Shown: in pieces, positions 50,297 to 59,314 of the stretch
How the letters are laid out: each line of letters opens with the position of its first letter
How positions within the stretch are numbered: the first letter of the stretch is position 1
Assembly (NCBI RefSeq): GCF_029211325.2
Contig: NZ_CP135996.1
Location: 868,001 to 932,000, forward strand
Direction of reading: 5' to 3'
DNA: 64,000 nucleotides
Origin: Caproicibacterium argilliputei
GTDB taxonomy: Bacteria > Bacillota > Clostridia > Oscillospirales > Acutalibacteraceae
Made by a program: the position numbers and the translations under genes
Notes under the pieces: generated by a model
The model's database searches: none
The model's input: the letters and a program-made list of their open reading frames with translations, nothing else
What the model was told of the DNA's origin: nothing

Positions 50297-50383
50297 TGGC
50301 GGAGAGGATGCGACTCGAACGCACAATGCCTTGCGGCACACCACATTTCCAATGTGGCTCCTTACCAATTAGAATACCTCTCC
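50297..50383 (-). tRNA. tRNA-Ser (anticodon GGA)
   Basis: Class II tRNA on the - strand: acceptor GGAGAGG/CCTCTCC, anticodon stem CCACA/TGTGG with loop TTGGAAA (anticodon GGA, decodes TCC/TCT), a long variable arm (TGCCGCAAGGCA) and T-loop TTCGAGT. An encoded 3' GCCA follows. Confidence 0.96.
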
Positions 50384-50520
50384 AAATTGGTAATTGCTGC
50401 GCTGCATTTCATCAGCGACACTCACTATTATAGCACACTTTGCAGAAAAAGCAACCCCTTTTTTCCCGATTCTGCGAAAATATTTTCTTTTTGCAGGATT
50501 TCCTTGCGCGCACGCGCCAG

Positions 50521-50549
50521 TTGCGGTACACTGAAATTGCCGATAAATT
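50521..50549 (+). promoter_or_regulatory. Candidate asnS promoter
   Basis: TTGCGG and TAAATT with 17 bases between. The leader of about 95 bases contains the self-complementary GCTTTGCAAAGC and a CCTCG-AAC-CGAGG hairpin, but no T-box sequence. Confidence 0.5.
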
Positions 50550-50644
50550 ATCATATTTCAGCTAAATAAAGTGCAAAATTACCAGGACGGCAGCCTCGAA
50601 CCGAGGGCGCGCTTTGCAAAGCTGAACTTAGGAGGAAATATAGT

Positions 50645-52039
50645 TTGGAACGTGTAAAAATTGCGGAGCTCTATCAAAACAGCGAAGCGTTCCGCGCAAA
50701 GACCATGACCGTCTGCGGCTGGGTGCGCTCTGTGCGCGACAGCAAGACGCTGGGCTTTATGGATTTGAATGACGGCAGCTGCTTTAAGGGGTTGCAGATT
50801 GTTTTTGAAGCGGGGAAAATTTCCAATTTCGCAGAAGTGTCCAAGTACAATGTTGGCGCTGCGGTTTGCGTGACGGGCGAACTGCTGCTGACACCGCAGG
50901 CGAAACAGCCATTTGAGCTGCACGCGGTTTCGGTGGTGCTGGAGGGCGCTTCGACGCCGGAGTATCCCTTGCAGAAAAAGCGCCACAGTGTCGAGTATCT
51001 GCGCAGCATTGCGCACCTGCGTCCGCGCACCAATTTGTTTTCCGCTGCATTTCGTGTGCGTTCTGCCGCCGCTTACGGGATTCATAAGTTCTTTCAGGAG
51101 CGCGGCTTTATTTACGCGCACACACCGCTGATTACCGCAAGCGACTGCGAGGGTGCAGGGGAGATGTTCCGTGTCACCACGCTGGACCCCGCCAACCCGC
51201 CGCGCAAAGAGGACGGCAGCGTGGATTTCAGCGAGGATTTCTTCCAGAAACCCGCCTCTCTGACGGTTTCCGGTCAGCTGGAAGCGGAGTGCATGACCAT
51301 GGCGTTCGGGCAGGTTTACACTTTCGGCCCGACATTCCGTGCGGAAAAATCTTACACCCAGCGCCACGCGGCTGAGTTTTGGATGATTGAGCCGGAAATT
51401 GCGTTTGCAGAGCTGGAGGACGTCATGCAGCTTGCCGAAGCCATGATGAAGGATGTAATCCGTTATGTCATGGAAACCTGCCCGCAGGATCTTGCCTTCT
51501 GCAACCAGTTTGTGGACAAGGGGTTGCTGGAACGCCTGCAGAATGTGGTTGACAATGACTTCGCCCGCGTTACCTATACGGAAGCAGTCGAAATTCTCAA
51601 GAAGCAGAATGACAAATTTGCATACAAAGTAGATTGGGGCACTGACCTGCAGACAGAACACGAGAAGTATCTGACCGAGCAGGTGTACAAACGGCCGGTG
51701 TTCGTCACCAATTATCCGGCAGCCATCAAAGCATTTTATATGCGCGCCAATGAAGATGGCAAAACCGTTGCGGCGGTGGATCTGCTGGTGCCCGGCATCG
51801 GGGAAATCATCGGCGGCAGCCAGCGCGAGGAGCGCTTGGAGGTACTGGAAGCAAAAATGCAGAAGCTTGGCATGAACCCGGAGGACTACTGGTGGTACCT
51901 TGACCTGCGCCGCTACGGCAGCACCCGCCACGGCGGTTACGGCTTGGGCTTTGAGCGTCTGATTATGTATCTGACCGGAATCCAGAATATCCGCGACGTT
52001 CTGCCCTTTCCGCGCACCACCGGAAGCGCAGAGTTTTAA
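50645..52039 (+). CDS. asnS: Asparagine--tRNA ligase
   Basis: Charges tRNA-Asn; 464 residues. The N-terminal OB-fold anticodon domain ([20 protein letters not shown]) precedes a class II core with [20 protein letters not shown] and the C-terminal motif 3 [16 protein letters not shown]. The insertion typical of AsnRS ([18 protein letters not shown]) separates it from AspRS. The start is TTG 50645 with AGGAGG nine bases upstream. It is a single gene with a strong terminator. Confidence 0.97.
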   Translation: MERVKIAELYQNSEAFRAKTMTVCGWVRSVRDSKTLGFMDLNDGSCFKGLQIVFEAGKISNFAEVSKYNVGAAVCVTGELLLTPQAKQPFELHAVSVVLEGASTPEYPLQKKRHSVEYLRSIAHLRPRTNLFSAAFRVRSAAAYGIHKFFQERGFIYAHTPLITASDCEGAGEMFRVTTLDPANPPRKEDGSVDFSEDFFQKPASLTVSGQLEAECMTMAFGQVYTFGPTFRAEKSYTQRHAAEFWMIEPEIAFAELEDVMQLAEAMMKDVIRYVMETCPQDLAFCNQFVDKGLLERLQNVVDNDFARVTYTEAVEILKKQNDKFAYKVDWGTDLQTEHEKYLTEQVYKRPVFVTNYPAAIKAFYMRANEDGKTVAAVDLLVPGIGEIIGGSQREERLEVLEAKMQKLGMNPEDYWWYLDLRRYGSTRHGGYGLGFERLIMYLTGIQNIRDVLPFPRTTGSAEF

Positions 52040-52056
52040 GCGGGCGCATTCGTTTT

Positions 52057-52093
52057 GCGGGGTTGCTGCTTTCGCGCAGCACCCCGCTTCTTT
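52057..52093 (+). terminator. asnS terminator
   Basis: GCGGGGTTGCTGC pairs with GCAGCACCCCGC with one bulge, and TTCTTTAT follows. Confidence 0.85.
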
Positions 52094-52178
52094 ATGCAAT
52101 TCTCCGTGTCGCTTTCACTAAAAATCCTACAAATTCGCCGCGACACATTTGTAAATATGCAAGATTTCATTTTACTAC

Positions 52179-52207
52179 TTGCATTTTTGCCGCGTGGTGT
52201 GTACAAT
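52179..52207 (+). promoter_or_regulatory. Promoter of the aminotransferase gene
   Basis: TTGCAT and TACAAT with 17 bases between, 39 bases before the start codon. Confidence 0.8.
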
Positions 52208-52246
52208 AGGATAGGCTTTTGAGATTGAGAATAGGGAGATGCGTGG

Positions 52247-53530
52247 TTGTTGGAATTTCAGAAAATGTCCGAGAAAGAGCTGCGGGATTTGAAAGCGGAG
52301 CTGGCAGAAAAATTTGAGGCTTATAAAGCACAGGGGCTGAAACTGAACATGGCGCGCGGAAAACCCGGCGCGGAGCAGCTTGCCCTTTCCATGAAAATGC
52401 TGGACGTTTTAAATTCCCAGTCGGATATGCAGACTTCCGATGGGTTGGACTGCCGCAACTATGGCGGACCGGACGGTTTGCCGGAAATGCGGGAGCTGCT
52501 GGCGCAGATGATGGGGCTGCAAGCGGAGAATGTGCTGGTCGGCGGTAACTCCAGCCTGAATTTGATGTTTGACACGGTTTCCTGCGCCATGACGCACGGT
52601 CTGCCCGGCGGCAAGCCGTGGTGTCTGCAGGCAGACCGGAAGTTCCTGTGCCCTGCGCCGGGGTATGACCGGCATTTTTCTGTGACCGAATATTTTGGTT
52701 TTGAACTGATTACCGTACCGATGCTGCCCACCGGCCCGGATATGGATATGGTGGAACGTTTGGTGCGCAGCGACGCTTCTATAAAAGGAATCTGGTGCGT
52801 ACCGAAGTATTCCAACCCGACCGGGATCACCTATTCGGATGAAACTGTACGGCGGTTCGCCGCGCTGAAGCCGGCGGCTCCGGATTTCCGCATTTTCTGG
52901 GATAATGCTTACTGTGTGCATGACCTGACGGACACACCGGATGTGCTGCTGAACCTGTGGGACGAATGCCGCAAAAACGGGACGGAGGATCTGCCGCTGT
53001 TCTTTGCCTCTACCAGTAAAATTACGTTTCCCGGGGCGGGCATTGCTGCACTGGGCGCAAGCGAAAAGAATCTGGCGGTGCTGCGCAACCATTTCCGCTA
53101 TCAGACCATCGGACCGGATAAGCTGAACCAGATGCGCCATCTGGCATTTTTGAAGGACATGAATGGCGTACACGCGCAGATGCAGAAGCACCGCGCGTTG
53201 ATTGCACCGAAGTTTGAAGTGGTGGAAGAAACTTTTGCGGAACAGCTGACCGGCAAAGGCGTTGCCGCGTGGTCTAAACCGAATGGCGGGTACTTTATCA
53301 GCGTTGATGTGCTGGATGGCTGTGCCAAACGCACAGTGGCTCTGTGCAAGGAGGCCGGTGTTACGCTGACCGGCGCGGGCGCGACTTATCCTTATAAGAA
53401 GGACCCGAATGACCGCAACATCCGCGTGGCACCAACGTATCCGCCCAAAACAGAAGTGAAGGCTGCCGCAGAACTGTTCTGCCTGTGCGCGCAGTTGGCT
53501 GCGTGCGAAAAGCTGCTGCAGAACGCCTGA
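52247..53530 (+). CDS. Aspartate aminotransferase, class Ic (PLP-dependent)
   Basis: A 427-residue fold-type I aminotransferase of the Asp_aminotransf (Ic) group, which interconverts aspartate/2-oxoglutarate and oxaloacetate/glutamate. Recognisable parts are LNMARGKPGAEQLALS, YGGPDGLPEMRELLAQMMG, WDNAYCVHDL for the pyridine ring, and the PLP lysine near residue 258 in ASTSKITFPGAG. The start is weak: TTG 52247 with AGGGAGA upstream is used; TTG 52250 and ATG 52265 are alternatives. It has its own promoter and terminator, as a single gene. Confidence 0.92.
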   Translation: MLEFQKMSEKELRDLKAELAEKFEAYKAQGLKLNMARGKPGAEQLALSMKMLDVLNSQSDMQTSDGLDCRNYGGPDGLPEMRELLAQMMGLQAENVLVGGNSSLNLMFDTVSCAMTHGLPGGKPWCLQADRKFLCPAPGYDRHFSVTEYFGFELITVPMLPTGPDMDMVERLVRSDASIKGIWCVPKYSNPTGITYSDETVRRFAALKPAAPDFRIFWDNAYCVHDLTDTPDVLLNLWDECRKNGTEDLPLFFASTSKITFPGAGIAALGASEKNLAVLRNHFRYQTIGPDKLNQMRHLAFLKDMNGVHAQMQKHRALIAPKFEVVEETFAEQLTGKGVAAWSKPNGGYFISVDVLDGCAKRTVALCKEAGVTLTGAGATYPYKKDPNDRNIRVAPTYPPKTEVKAAAELFCLCAQLAACEKLLQNA

Positions 53531-53565
53531 AGATAAACGTCTGTTTCTGCCGCTGAACCGAGAAC

Positions 53566-53598
53566 AAAAGGACAGCCGTATGCCGCGGCTGTCCTTTT
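53566..53598 (+). terminator. Aminotransferase terminator
   Basis: AAAAGGACAGCCG pairs with CGGCTGTCCTTTT around a seven-base loop. Confidence 0.9.
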
Positions 53599-53628
53599 GT
53601 AATTCCGCGGAAAAACGGAATGGAATCA

Positions 53629-53657
53629 TTGACTTTCCTGTACAAAAAAACTATAAT
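53629..53657 (+). promoter_or_regulatory. Promoter of secDF
   Basis: TTGACT and TATAAT with 17 bases between, about 65 bases before the secD start. Confidence 0.85.
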
Positions 53658-53723
53658 AGTGTGTGTTACGTCTGCGAATATGCTTACTTTCGCGGAAAAC
53701 AAAACACATTGGAGGACTTGCGC

Positions 53724-55169
53724 ATGAAGCGAGCACGAAAACCACTCTTTTTCATCGTTGCAATCCTCATCTTGGCCTTTACGTTCGTTTCCATTTCGGG
53801 CGTTTATTACTACAAAGGCGATACCAAGACGACCTGCGTGAAGGGTGTCGGGGATATTAGATGGGGTATTGACATTAAAGGCGGTGTGGAGGCAACTTTT
53901 TCTCCCGAATCAAACGGGACAAAAGTGACCAAGGAGCAGATGGATTCTGCGAAATCCGTAATTGAAACACGTCTGGTACAGAACAATATTACCGACTATG
54001 AACTTTACGCGGATTACAACCAGCATAAAATCATCACCCGTTTTCCGTGGCAGAGCGGCGAAACCGACTTTGACCCGGAATCGGCGATTAAAGAGCTGGC
54101 CGCAACTTCCGTGCTGACTTTCCGTGAGGGAAGCGAGTACACCAATACCAGCGTCGGAAGCGACGGGCAGGAAATACACACAACGCCCAAGGGCACCACA
54201 GCCAGTAACATATTCTTAAAGGGCAGTGATGTAAAGTCTGCAAGCTCCGGTGTGACACAGGACTCTTCCACAGGCGCAACAGAGTATGTTGTCGAGCTGG
54301 AACTGACCAGTGACGGCGCAAAGAAATTTGCCACGGCAACGAAAAAGGTTGCCAACGAAGGCAGCACCCTTTCCATCTGGATGGACGACACCATGATTTC
54401 TTCCGCCACTGTGGATAAGGACAAGTTCGGCTCCACCGGCATTACCGGCGGCAAAGCAGAAATCAGCGGCAACTTTACAGCGGAGTCTGCGGCACAGCTT
54501 GCCAACCAGATTAACTCCGGCGCGCTGCCGTTTAAGCTGTCTGTGACCAGCTTCAGCAGCATTAGCCCGACGCTGGGTTCTTCTTCGCTGCAGGCAATGG
54601 CCATGGCAGGTGTCATTGGCTTTATTCTGGTTTGTCTGTTCATGATTTTCATGTTCCGGCTGCCTGGCGTGGTGGCTGTCATCTCCCTTTGCGGACAGAT
54701 GGCGCTGTGCTTTGCCGCGGTTTCCGGTTTCTTCCCGTTTATGAAGAGCTTTACCATGACACTGCCCGGCATTGCGGGCATCATCCTTTCCATCGGCATG
54801 GGCGTGGATGCAAACATTATTACGGCAACGCGTATTAAAGAGGAAATTTATGCCGGCAAGACCATCGACGCAGCTATTAAGGCAGGCGACGACAACAGCT
54901 TCTGGGCCATCTTTGACGGCAACGTCACCACCATTCTGGTTTCCATTGTCCTGATGCTGGTTTTCGGCCCGACCAATATCCTTTCCATGCTGTTCGGAGC
55001 GAGCACGACCGGTTCGATTTATTCCTTTGGTTATACCCTGCTTCTGGGCAACATCGGCAACTTCATCTTCGGCGTCTTTACCAGCCGTGTCATGACAAGG
55101 TCGCTTTCCGCATTCAAGCCCCTGCGCAAGAAGTGGATGTATGGAGGTGCAATGCATGAAGCAGTTTAA
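53724..55169 (+). CDS. secD: Protein translocase subunit SecD
   Basis: Membrane protein that uses the ion gradient to pull secreted proteins out of SecYEG. It has 481 residues from ATG 53724 (GGAGG upstream). The first membrane helix is followed by IRWGIDIKGGVEATF (the D1/P1 start), a large extracellular domain, and five more helices with GIAGIILSIGMGVDANIITATRIKEE, the SecD D4 signature. It overlaps secF by 14 bases. The P1 region carries a Ser/Thr-rich insertion (about 145-190). Confidence 0.95.
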   Translation: MKRARKPLFFIVAILILAFTFVSISGVYYYKGDTKTTCVKGVGDIRWGIDIKGGVEATFSPESNGTKVTKEQMDSAKSVIETRLVQNNITDYELYADYNQHKIITRFPWQSGETDFDPESAIKELAATSVLTFREGSEYTNTSVGSDGQEIHTTPKGTTASNIFLKGSDVKSASSGVTQDSSTGATEYVVELELTSDGAKKFATATKKVANEGSTLSIWMDDTMISSATVDKDKFGSTGITGGKAEISGNFTAESAAQLANQINSGALPFKLSVTSFSSISPTLGSSSLQAMAMAGVIGFILVCLFMIFMFRLPGVVAVISLCGQMALCFAAVSGFFPFMKSFTMTLPGIAGIILSIGMGVDANIITATRIKEEIYAGKTIDAAIKAGDDNSFWAIFDGNVTTILVSIVLMLVFGPTNILSMLFGASTTGSIYSFGYTLLLGNIGNFIFGVFTSRVMTRSLSAFKPLRKKWMYGGAMHEAV

Positions 55170-56148
55170 GATTCATTTCAGTAAAAACAGCAAGATTTAT
55201 TACGGCATTTCCATCGGCATCATGATTTTTGGCTTGATTTTCAACATTGCGTTCGGCGCAAAGTTGAGCATCGAGTTCCGCGGCGGCACGCAGCTGAAGT
55301 ATTCTTACACTGACACATCCGGCAAGGTCAATCAGGCGGGTGTGGAGCAGGTTGTCAAGGATACTGTCAATCGGGAATCCTCCGTGGTTTTGAACAACAA
55401 TGTGAAAAATTCCGCGGGTGCTACCGCCAGCAATAAAATTACGGTGGAGCTTTCCGGAACCGAAGCGATTACAGTGGACGCTCAGCAGAAGCTGGCAAAA
55501 AATTTGAACACCAAATTTCCCAACTGTACCTTTAAGCTGGACGAGTCCAGTTCCATTAACCCGACCATGGGCATTAACTTCCTGATTAAGTGCATTGTGG
55601 CTGTTGCCATTACCATTGTCTTGCTGGTGCTTTATGTTGCCATGCGATTTAAGAAAATCGGTGGTTTCGCTGCCGGCCTCATGGCGATTGTGGCGCTGAT
55701 TCATGACTTGATCATGGTCTACTTCACCTTCGTGATTTTCCGGCTGCCGATTGATGACAACTTCATTGCGGTGGTTCTGTTGATTCTGGGTTACTCCCTG
55801 AACGATACGATTATTGTCTTTGACCGTGTGCGTGAAAACCGCCGTGAACTGCCAGCAAAGACACCGATTGGCGATTTGGTGGATCTTAGCATCAACCAGA
55901 CACTGACACGTTCCATTTACACCGCGTTCTGCACGGTGCTGGTCATTGCGTGCCTGCTGGTGGTTTCTGTGCACTTCCAGCTTGACAGCGTCATCACCCT
56001 GTCGCTGCCGATGATGATCGGCGTTGTTTCCGGCTGCTACTCTTCCGTGTGCATTGCCGGCCCACTGTATGTTGCGTGGACCCAGCACGCCGAGAAAAAA
56101 GGCAAAGGGGAGCACGATACAAAGGCTCCTGCTGCAGCCGAAGAATAA
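55156..56148 (+). CDS. secF: Protein translocase subunit SecF
   Basis: Partner of SecD, 330 residues with six membrane helices. ATG 55156 is preferred: GGAGGTG lies six bases upstream, inside the end of secD. Family features are SIEFRGGTQLKYSY after the first helix and VLLILGYSLNDTIIVFDRVRENRRE near the fourth. The C-terminus is hydrophilic and charged. Two hairpins follow the stop. Confidence 0.95.
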   Translation: MKQFKIHFSKNSKIYYGISIGIMIFGLIFNIAFGAKLSIEFRGGTQLKYSYTDTSGKVNQAGVEQVVKDTVNRESSVVLNNNVKNSAGATASNKITVELSGTEAITVDAQQKLAKNLNTKFPNCTFKLDESSSINPTMGINFLIKCIVAVAITIVLLVLYVAMRFKKIGGFAAGLMAIVALIHDLIMVYFTFVIFRLPIDDNFIAVVLLILGYSLNDTIIVFDRVRENRRELPAKTPIGDLVDLSINQTLTRSIYTAFCTVLVIACLLVVSVHFQLDSVITLSLPMMIGVVSGCYSSVCIAGPLYVAWTQHAEKKGKGEHDTKAPAAAEE

Positions 56149-56156
56149 GTTCATTT

Positions 56157-56197
56157 GCAAAAACCGTTTCCGGTGTATTCGGAAGCGGCTTTTTTGT
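56157..56197 (+). terminator. secF terminator
   Basis: AAAACCGTTTCCG pairs with CGGAAGCGGCTTTT, imperfectly, with a T run after it. Confidence 0.75.
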
Positions 56198-56213
56198 GTG
56201 GCAGCATAGGGCA

Positions 56214-56256
56214 TAAAAAGACAGAACCGGTTTTTGCATCGGTTCTGTCTTTTTGT
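56214..56256. terminator. Bidirectional terminator between secF and APC permease
   Basis: AAAAAGACAGAACCG pairs perfectly with CGGTTCTGTCTTTTT around a ten-base loop. It ends the permease gene on the - strand and backs up the secF terminator. Confidence 0.92.
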
Positions 56257-56263
56257 CCGGCAG

Positions 56264-57625
56264 TTAGTTCTTTCGGCGGTGTCCGCGCACCAGATAGGCT
56301 GCGCTGATGAGCAGAAACAATAGGGCAGCTGCGTAAAATCCAACGCGGAAGTCGGGCACCAGCAGGCTGAAAACAGCCAAAATCGCCAGCAGAAGCAGGG
56401 TGACCCACGCGCCCGGCCTGCCAAGGCTGAGAGGGGAGGAGAGGGATTCCTCCGGTCGCTTTTCCTTTTGCCACAGCAGAAAAATCACCAGATTGATGCT
56501 CCAGTTGAAAAACGTGAAGTAGGACGAGGCGGAAATCAAGTAATTAAACAGTTTGGCGCTGACGAAAAAGGAAAGCGCCACCACCGCAAAAATCAGCAAG
56601 CCGGTGGTCAGCCACGCATGGCGGTAAAACCCGGAGGCAGTCGTCTTGCTAAGGGAGGCGGGTGCTTCACCGGCTTCTGCGAGGGAAGCCAGAACCTGCA
56701 CGCTGCCAAAGTAGTTTCCCACCATGACGGAAAGGGCGGCAATCAGCACAACCGCGTTCATGGCAGCAGGTGCCCACGAAATACCGATTTTTTGCAGCAC
56801 CAGTACCAGCGGTGAGCGGTCAGTCTGAATGGTGTGCCAGTCCAGAATACAGATGATGCACAGAATGGTCAGGGTGTACAGGGTGACGGTTCCGCCTGTC
56901 ATGGCGATGGAGGCTTTGGGCACATCCTTTGCGGGATTCTGCACATTTGCCGTGGCCATAGCCACCGTACTGACACCGGCAAAGGTAAACACGACTACCA
57001 GCATGGACTGCAGCAGCCCGGAAATGCCGTGTGGAAAGAACGTTTTGACGCTCTGAAACGGAGAGGGCCGCGCGGTTATGCCGCGGGCGGTCAGAAAGCG
57101 GAAGCAAATGACCAGAAACAGCAGCAGTACGGCAATCTTTATGACCGCCATCACAGACTCCACCAAACCAAACTTTTCAGTGTTCAGACTGTTAATGCCG
57201 ATGACCAGCAGCAGAATCAGGCAGGCGAGCGGGGCTAAGGGTACCTGTGGCAGCCAGTACTGCAGAAAAATAGCGGCAGCCACCGCTTCGGAGGCTATCG
57301 CCAGAACGTTGGCGAAAAAAATGACCCAACCGGTGACAAATCCGATGTACTTGCCCAGAAACTGCTCCGCGTAAACCTTGAAAGAACCGGTAATGGGTCG
57401 ATTCATGCTGATGCCGGTCATGGCAGCCAGCACCTGTGAAAATAGAAATCCACAGATTAAAAAGGTCAGTACAACCGAAGGGCCGGCCTGCTGAATCGGC
57501 AGAGCGCACCCCAGAAAAAAACCGGAACCGATGATGCTGCCAATGCCCAGTCCGGCGAGCGTAAAGGCGTTCAGCCTGCGGGAGGACGCGGTGTTTTGAT
57601 AGCTGCTGTTCTGTATACTTTGCAT
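56264..57625 (-). CDS. APC family amino acid permease
   Basis: A 453-residue secondary transporter with about twelve membrane helices. The first helix contains GLGIGSIIGSGFFLG, the substrate-binding unwound motif of the APC superfamily; FTFAGVSTVAMATANVQNPAKDVPKA is the conserved helix 6 to loop region. The start at the complement of 57623-57625 has AAAGGAACAGG upstream; the frame extends 33 codons further without a ribosome site. The amino acid transported is unknown. It is a single gene between the secF terminator and the response-regulator gene. Confidence 0.92.
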   Translation of the reverse strand: MQSIQNSSYQNTASSRRLNAFTLAGLGIGSIIGSGFFLGCALPIQQAGPSVVLTFLICGFLFSQVLAAMTGISMNRPITGSFKVYAEQFLGKYIGFVTGWVIFFANVLAIASEAVAAAIFLQYWLPQVPLAPLACLILLLVIGINSLNTEKFGLVESVMAVIKIAVLLLFLVICFRFLTARGITARPSPFQSVKTFFPHGISGLLQSMLVVVFTFAGVSTVAMATANVQNPAKDVPKASIAMTGGTVTLYTLTILCIICILDWHTIQTDRSPLVLVLQKIGISWAPAAMNAVVLIAALSVMVGNYFGSVQVLASLAEAGEAPASLSKTTASGFYRHAWLTTGLLIFAVVALSFFVSAKLFNYLISASSYFTFFNWSINLVIFLLWQKEKRPEESLSSPLSLGRPGAWVTLLLLAILAVFSLLVPDFRVGFYAAALLFLLISAAYLVRGHRRKN

Positions 57626-57681
57626 AGACCTGTTCCTTTCACCGGAAAATTCTATGCTTAGTATAAACGGTTTGTGCGCGG

Positions 57682-59313
57682 CTAATCGTTTTTCGGTGCT
57701 TCCGCCGGTTCGGACAGGGCACAAAGCTTGGTCTGCATATACTCCCGTGGCGAGCAGCCCTCCACTTTTTTGAAGACTTTGCTAAAATAAAAAGCGCTTT
57801 CAAAGCCGAGCTTGGAGGCAATCTCATAGATTTTGTAGGTGCCATGCCGCATCATTTCTTTGGCGGCGGCAATTTTTTCGTGCGTGATAAATTCCACAAA
57901 GCTGTGACCGGTTTCCTTAGTGAAAAGCTGGCTGAGGTAGTTGGCGCTGAAGCCAAAGACAGCGGAAACTTCGTTGAGGGAAAGCTTGCGGTCCAGATGT
58001 GCCCGGATGTACTGCATGACTTTCTGCACGGTCATGGCTTTGTAGTTTTGGCGGTTCTGGCGCAGCTGCAGCGAAAGCCCCGCGCGCAGCGTGCGAATCC
58101 AGTCTGTGACATCGGGAACCGTGCGGCAGGCATACAGACAGCGGCAGCCCTCCTCGCCGGGGAAAATGCGGTTTAGCATCGCTTCACCTTCCGGCAGCAG
58201 ACTGATGGACATATACAGCAGGTTGCTTGCGGTGTCCAGCGCACCTGCATACTGGATGGGGTGCAGGTCAAGACTGTCCGCAATCTGCGTGAGCAGGGTG
58301 GAAAGCGTGTCAAGGTCGAGCTGCTCAAACGCGCTGCGGATTTCGCTGCGGCAGCTGGAAAAGTCAAAGGATTCCACAGCACTGTCTGTGTGGGGATTGT
58401 AAAAGGAAACGCCGCCGCTTTCTCCGGCAAGCGATATCCGCCGTGCAGTTGCATAGGATTCGCAGATGGCAAACGGATCTTTTACCAAACAGCCGATGCG
58501 GCAGGACAGACCAACATTGAAATAAGACTGTACCACTTCTGTGGCTTTCTGCAGAATCTTGGCAAGGTGTTCGCGGTATGCCGGCACTTCCTGCTCACTC
58601 AGGCAGAAGGTGATGTTGAAATGCTGCAGATCCAGGCTGGTAATGTAGCAGGCCATGTACCGATGAATGGTTTCCTGCACCATGCGGATGGTACTGGAGT
58701 ACAGCTGGGTTTTCTTTTCCCAGCTGCGCCGGGTGTCGTCGGTCAGAATTTCGCAGTAACAGACCGTGTAGGCGGCAAAGGAAAAGTCAATGCCAAGTTC
58801 TCGCCGCTGCAGGGCGTACTGCTCTCGGCTTTCAAATAAATTGTGGTACAGCTTCATAAAAAAACGTTCGTAAAACGTGGAAAGGTCGTCCGCCGCAGGC
58901 GGCTCCGCTTTCTGTTCGGCAGTCTGCATGGCATCCAGGCGCTGCCGGGCACGCTGTACGGCGTGCAGCAGCGAGTCGGGTGTCAGTTCCAGCTTCACTA
59001 AGTAATCCACTGCCTGCAGATGCAGGGCTTCCTTTGCGTAGCCAAATTCCTCATAGCTGGTCAGCAGAATGAACAGCGGCAGGCTGCCGCCCTTTTCCCG
59101 GCACGCCTGCATAACCTCCAGACCATTTTTGACCGGCATTTTGATGTCCACAATGGCAAGGTCAGGTTTCTTTTCGTCAATCAGCTGCAGCGCTTCCTCC
59201 CCGTTGTGTGCGACACCGACAATTTCCATGTCATAAGCTTCCCAGTTTAAGATAGACTGCAGGCCAACTAAAACCAAAGGCTCATCATCTGCCAGCAATA
59301 ATTTCGTGTGCAT
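57682..59313 (-). CDS. YesN-type response regulator with AraC output domain
   Basis: A 543-residue response regulator. The receiver domain (1-120) has the acid pair D9/D10, phospho-acceptor D56 in LAIVDIKMP, and the conserved Thr and Lys (LLTSYEEFGY, DYLVKLELT). A long middle region (about 150-430) is of the kind seen in YesN proteins. The C-terminal AraC domain has two helix-turn-helix units (LSLNEVSAVFGFSANYLSQL and YKIYEIASKLGFESAFYFSK). The ATG at 59313 has GGGAGGAA upstream and lies one base after the kinase stop. It likely activates the divergent sugar ABC operon. Confidence 0.94.
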   Translation of the reverse strand: MHTKLLLADDEPLVLVGLQSILNWEAYDMEIVGVAHNGEEALQLIDEKKPDLAIVDIKMPVKNGLEVMQACREKGGSLPLFILLTSYEEFGYAKEALHLQAVDYLVKLELTPDSLLHAVQRARQRLDAMQTAEQKAEPPAADDLSTFYERFFMKLYHNLFESREQYALQRRELGIDFSFAAYTVCYCEILTDDTRRSWEKKTQLYSSTIRMVQETIHRYMACYITSLDLQHFNITFCLSEQEVPAYREHLAKILQKATEVVQSYFNVGLSCRIGCLVKDPFAICESYATARRISLAGESGGVSFYNPHTDSAVESFDFSSCRSEIRSAFEQLDLDTLSTLLTQIADSLDLHPIQYAGALDTASNLLYMSISLLPEGEAMLNRIFPGEEGCRCLYACRTVPDVTDWIRTLRAGLSLQLRQNRQNYKAMTVQKVMQYIRAHLDRKLSLNEVSAVFGFSANYLSQLFTKETGHSFVEFITHEKIAAAKEMMRHGTYKIYEIASKLGFESAFYFSKVFKKVEGCSPREYMQTKLCALSEPAEAPKND

Positions 59314-59314
59314 A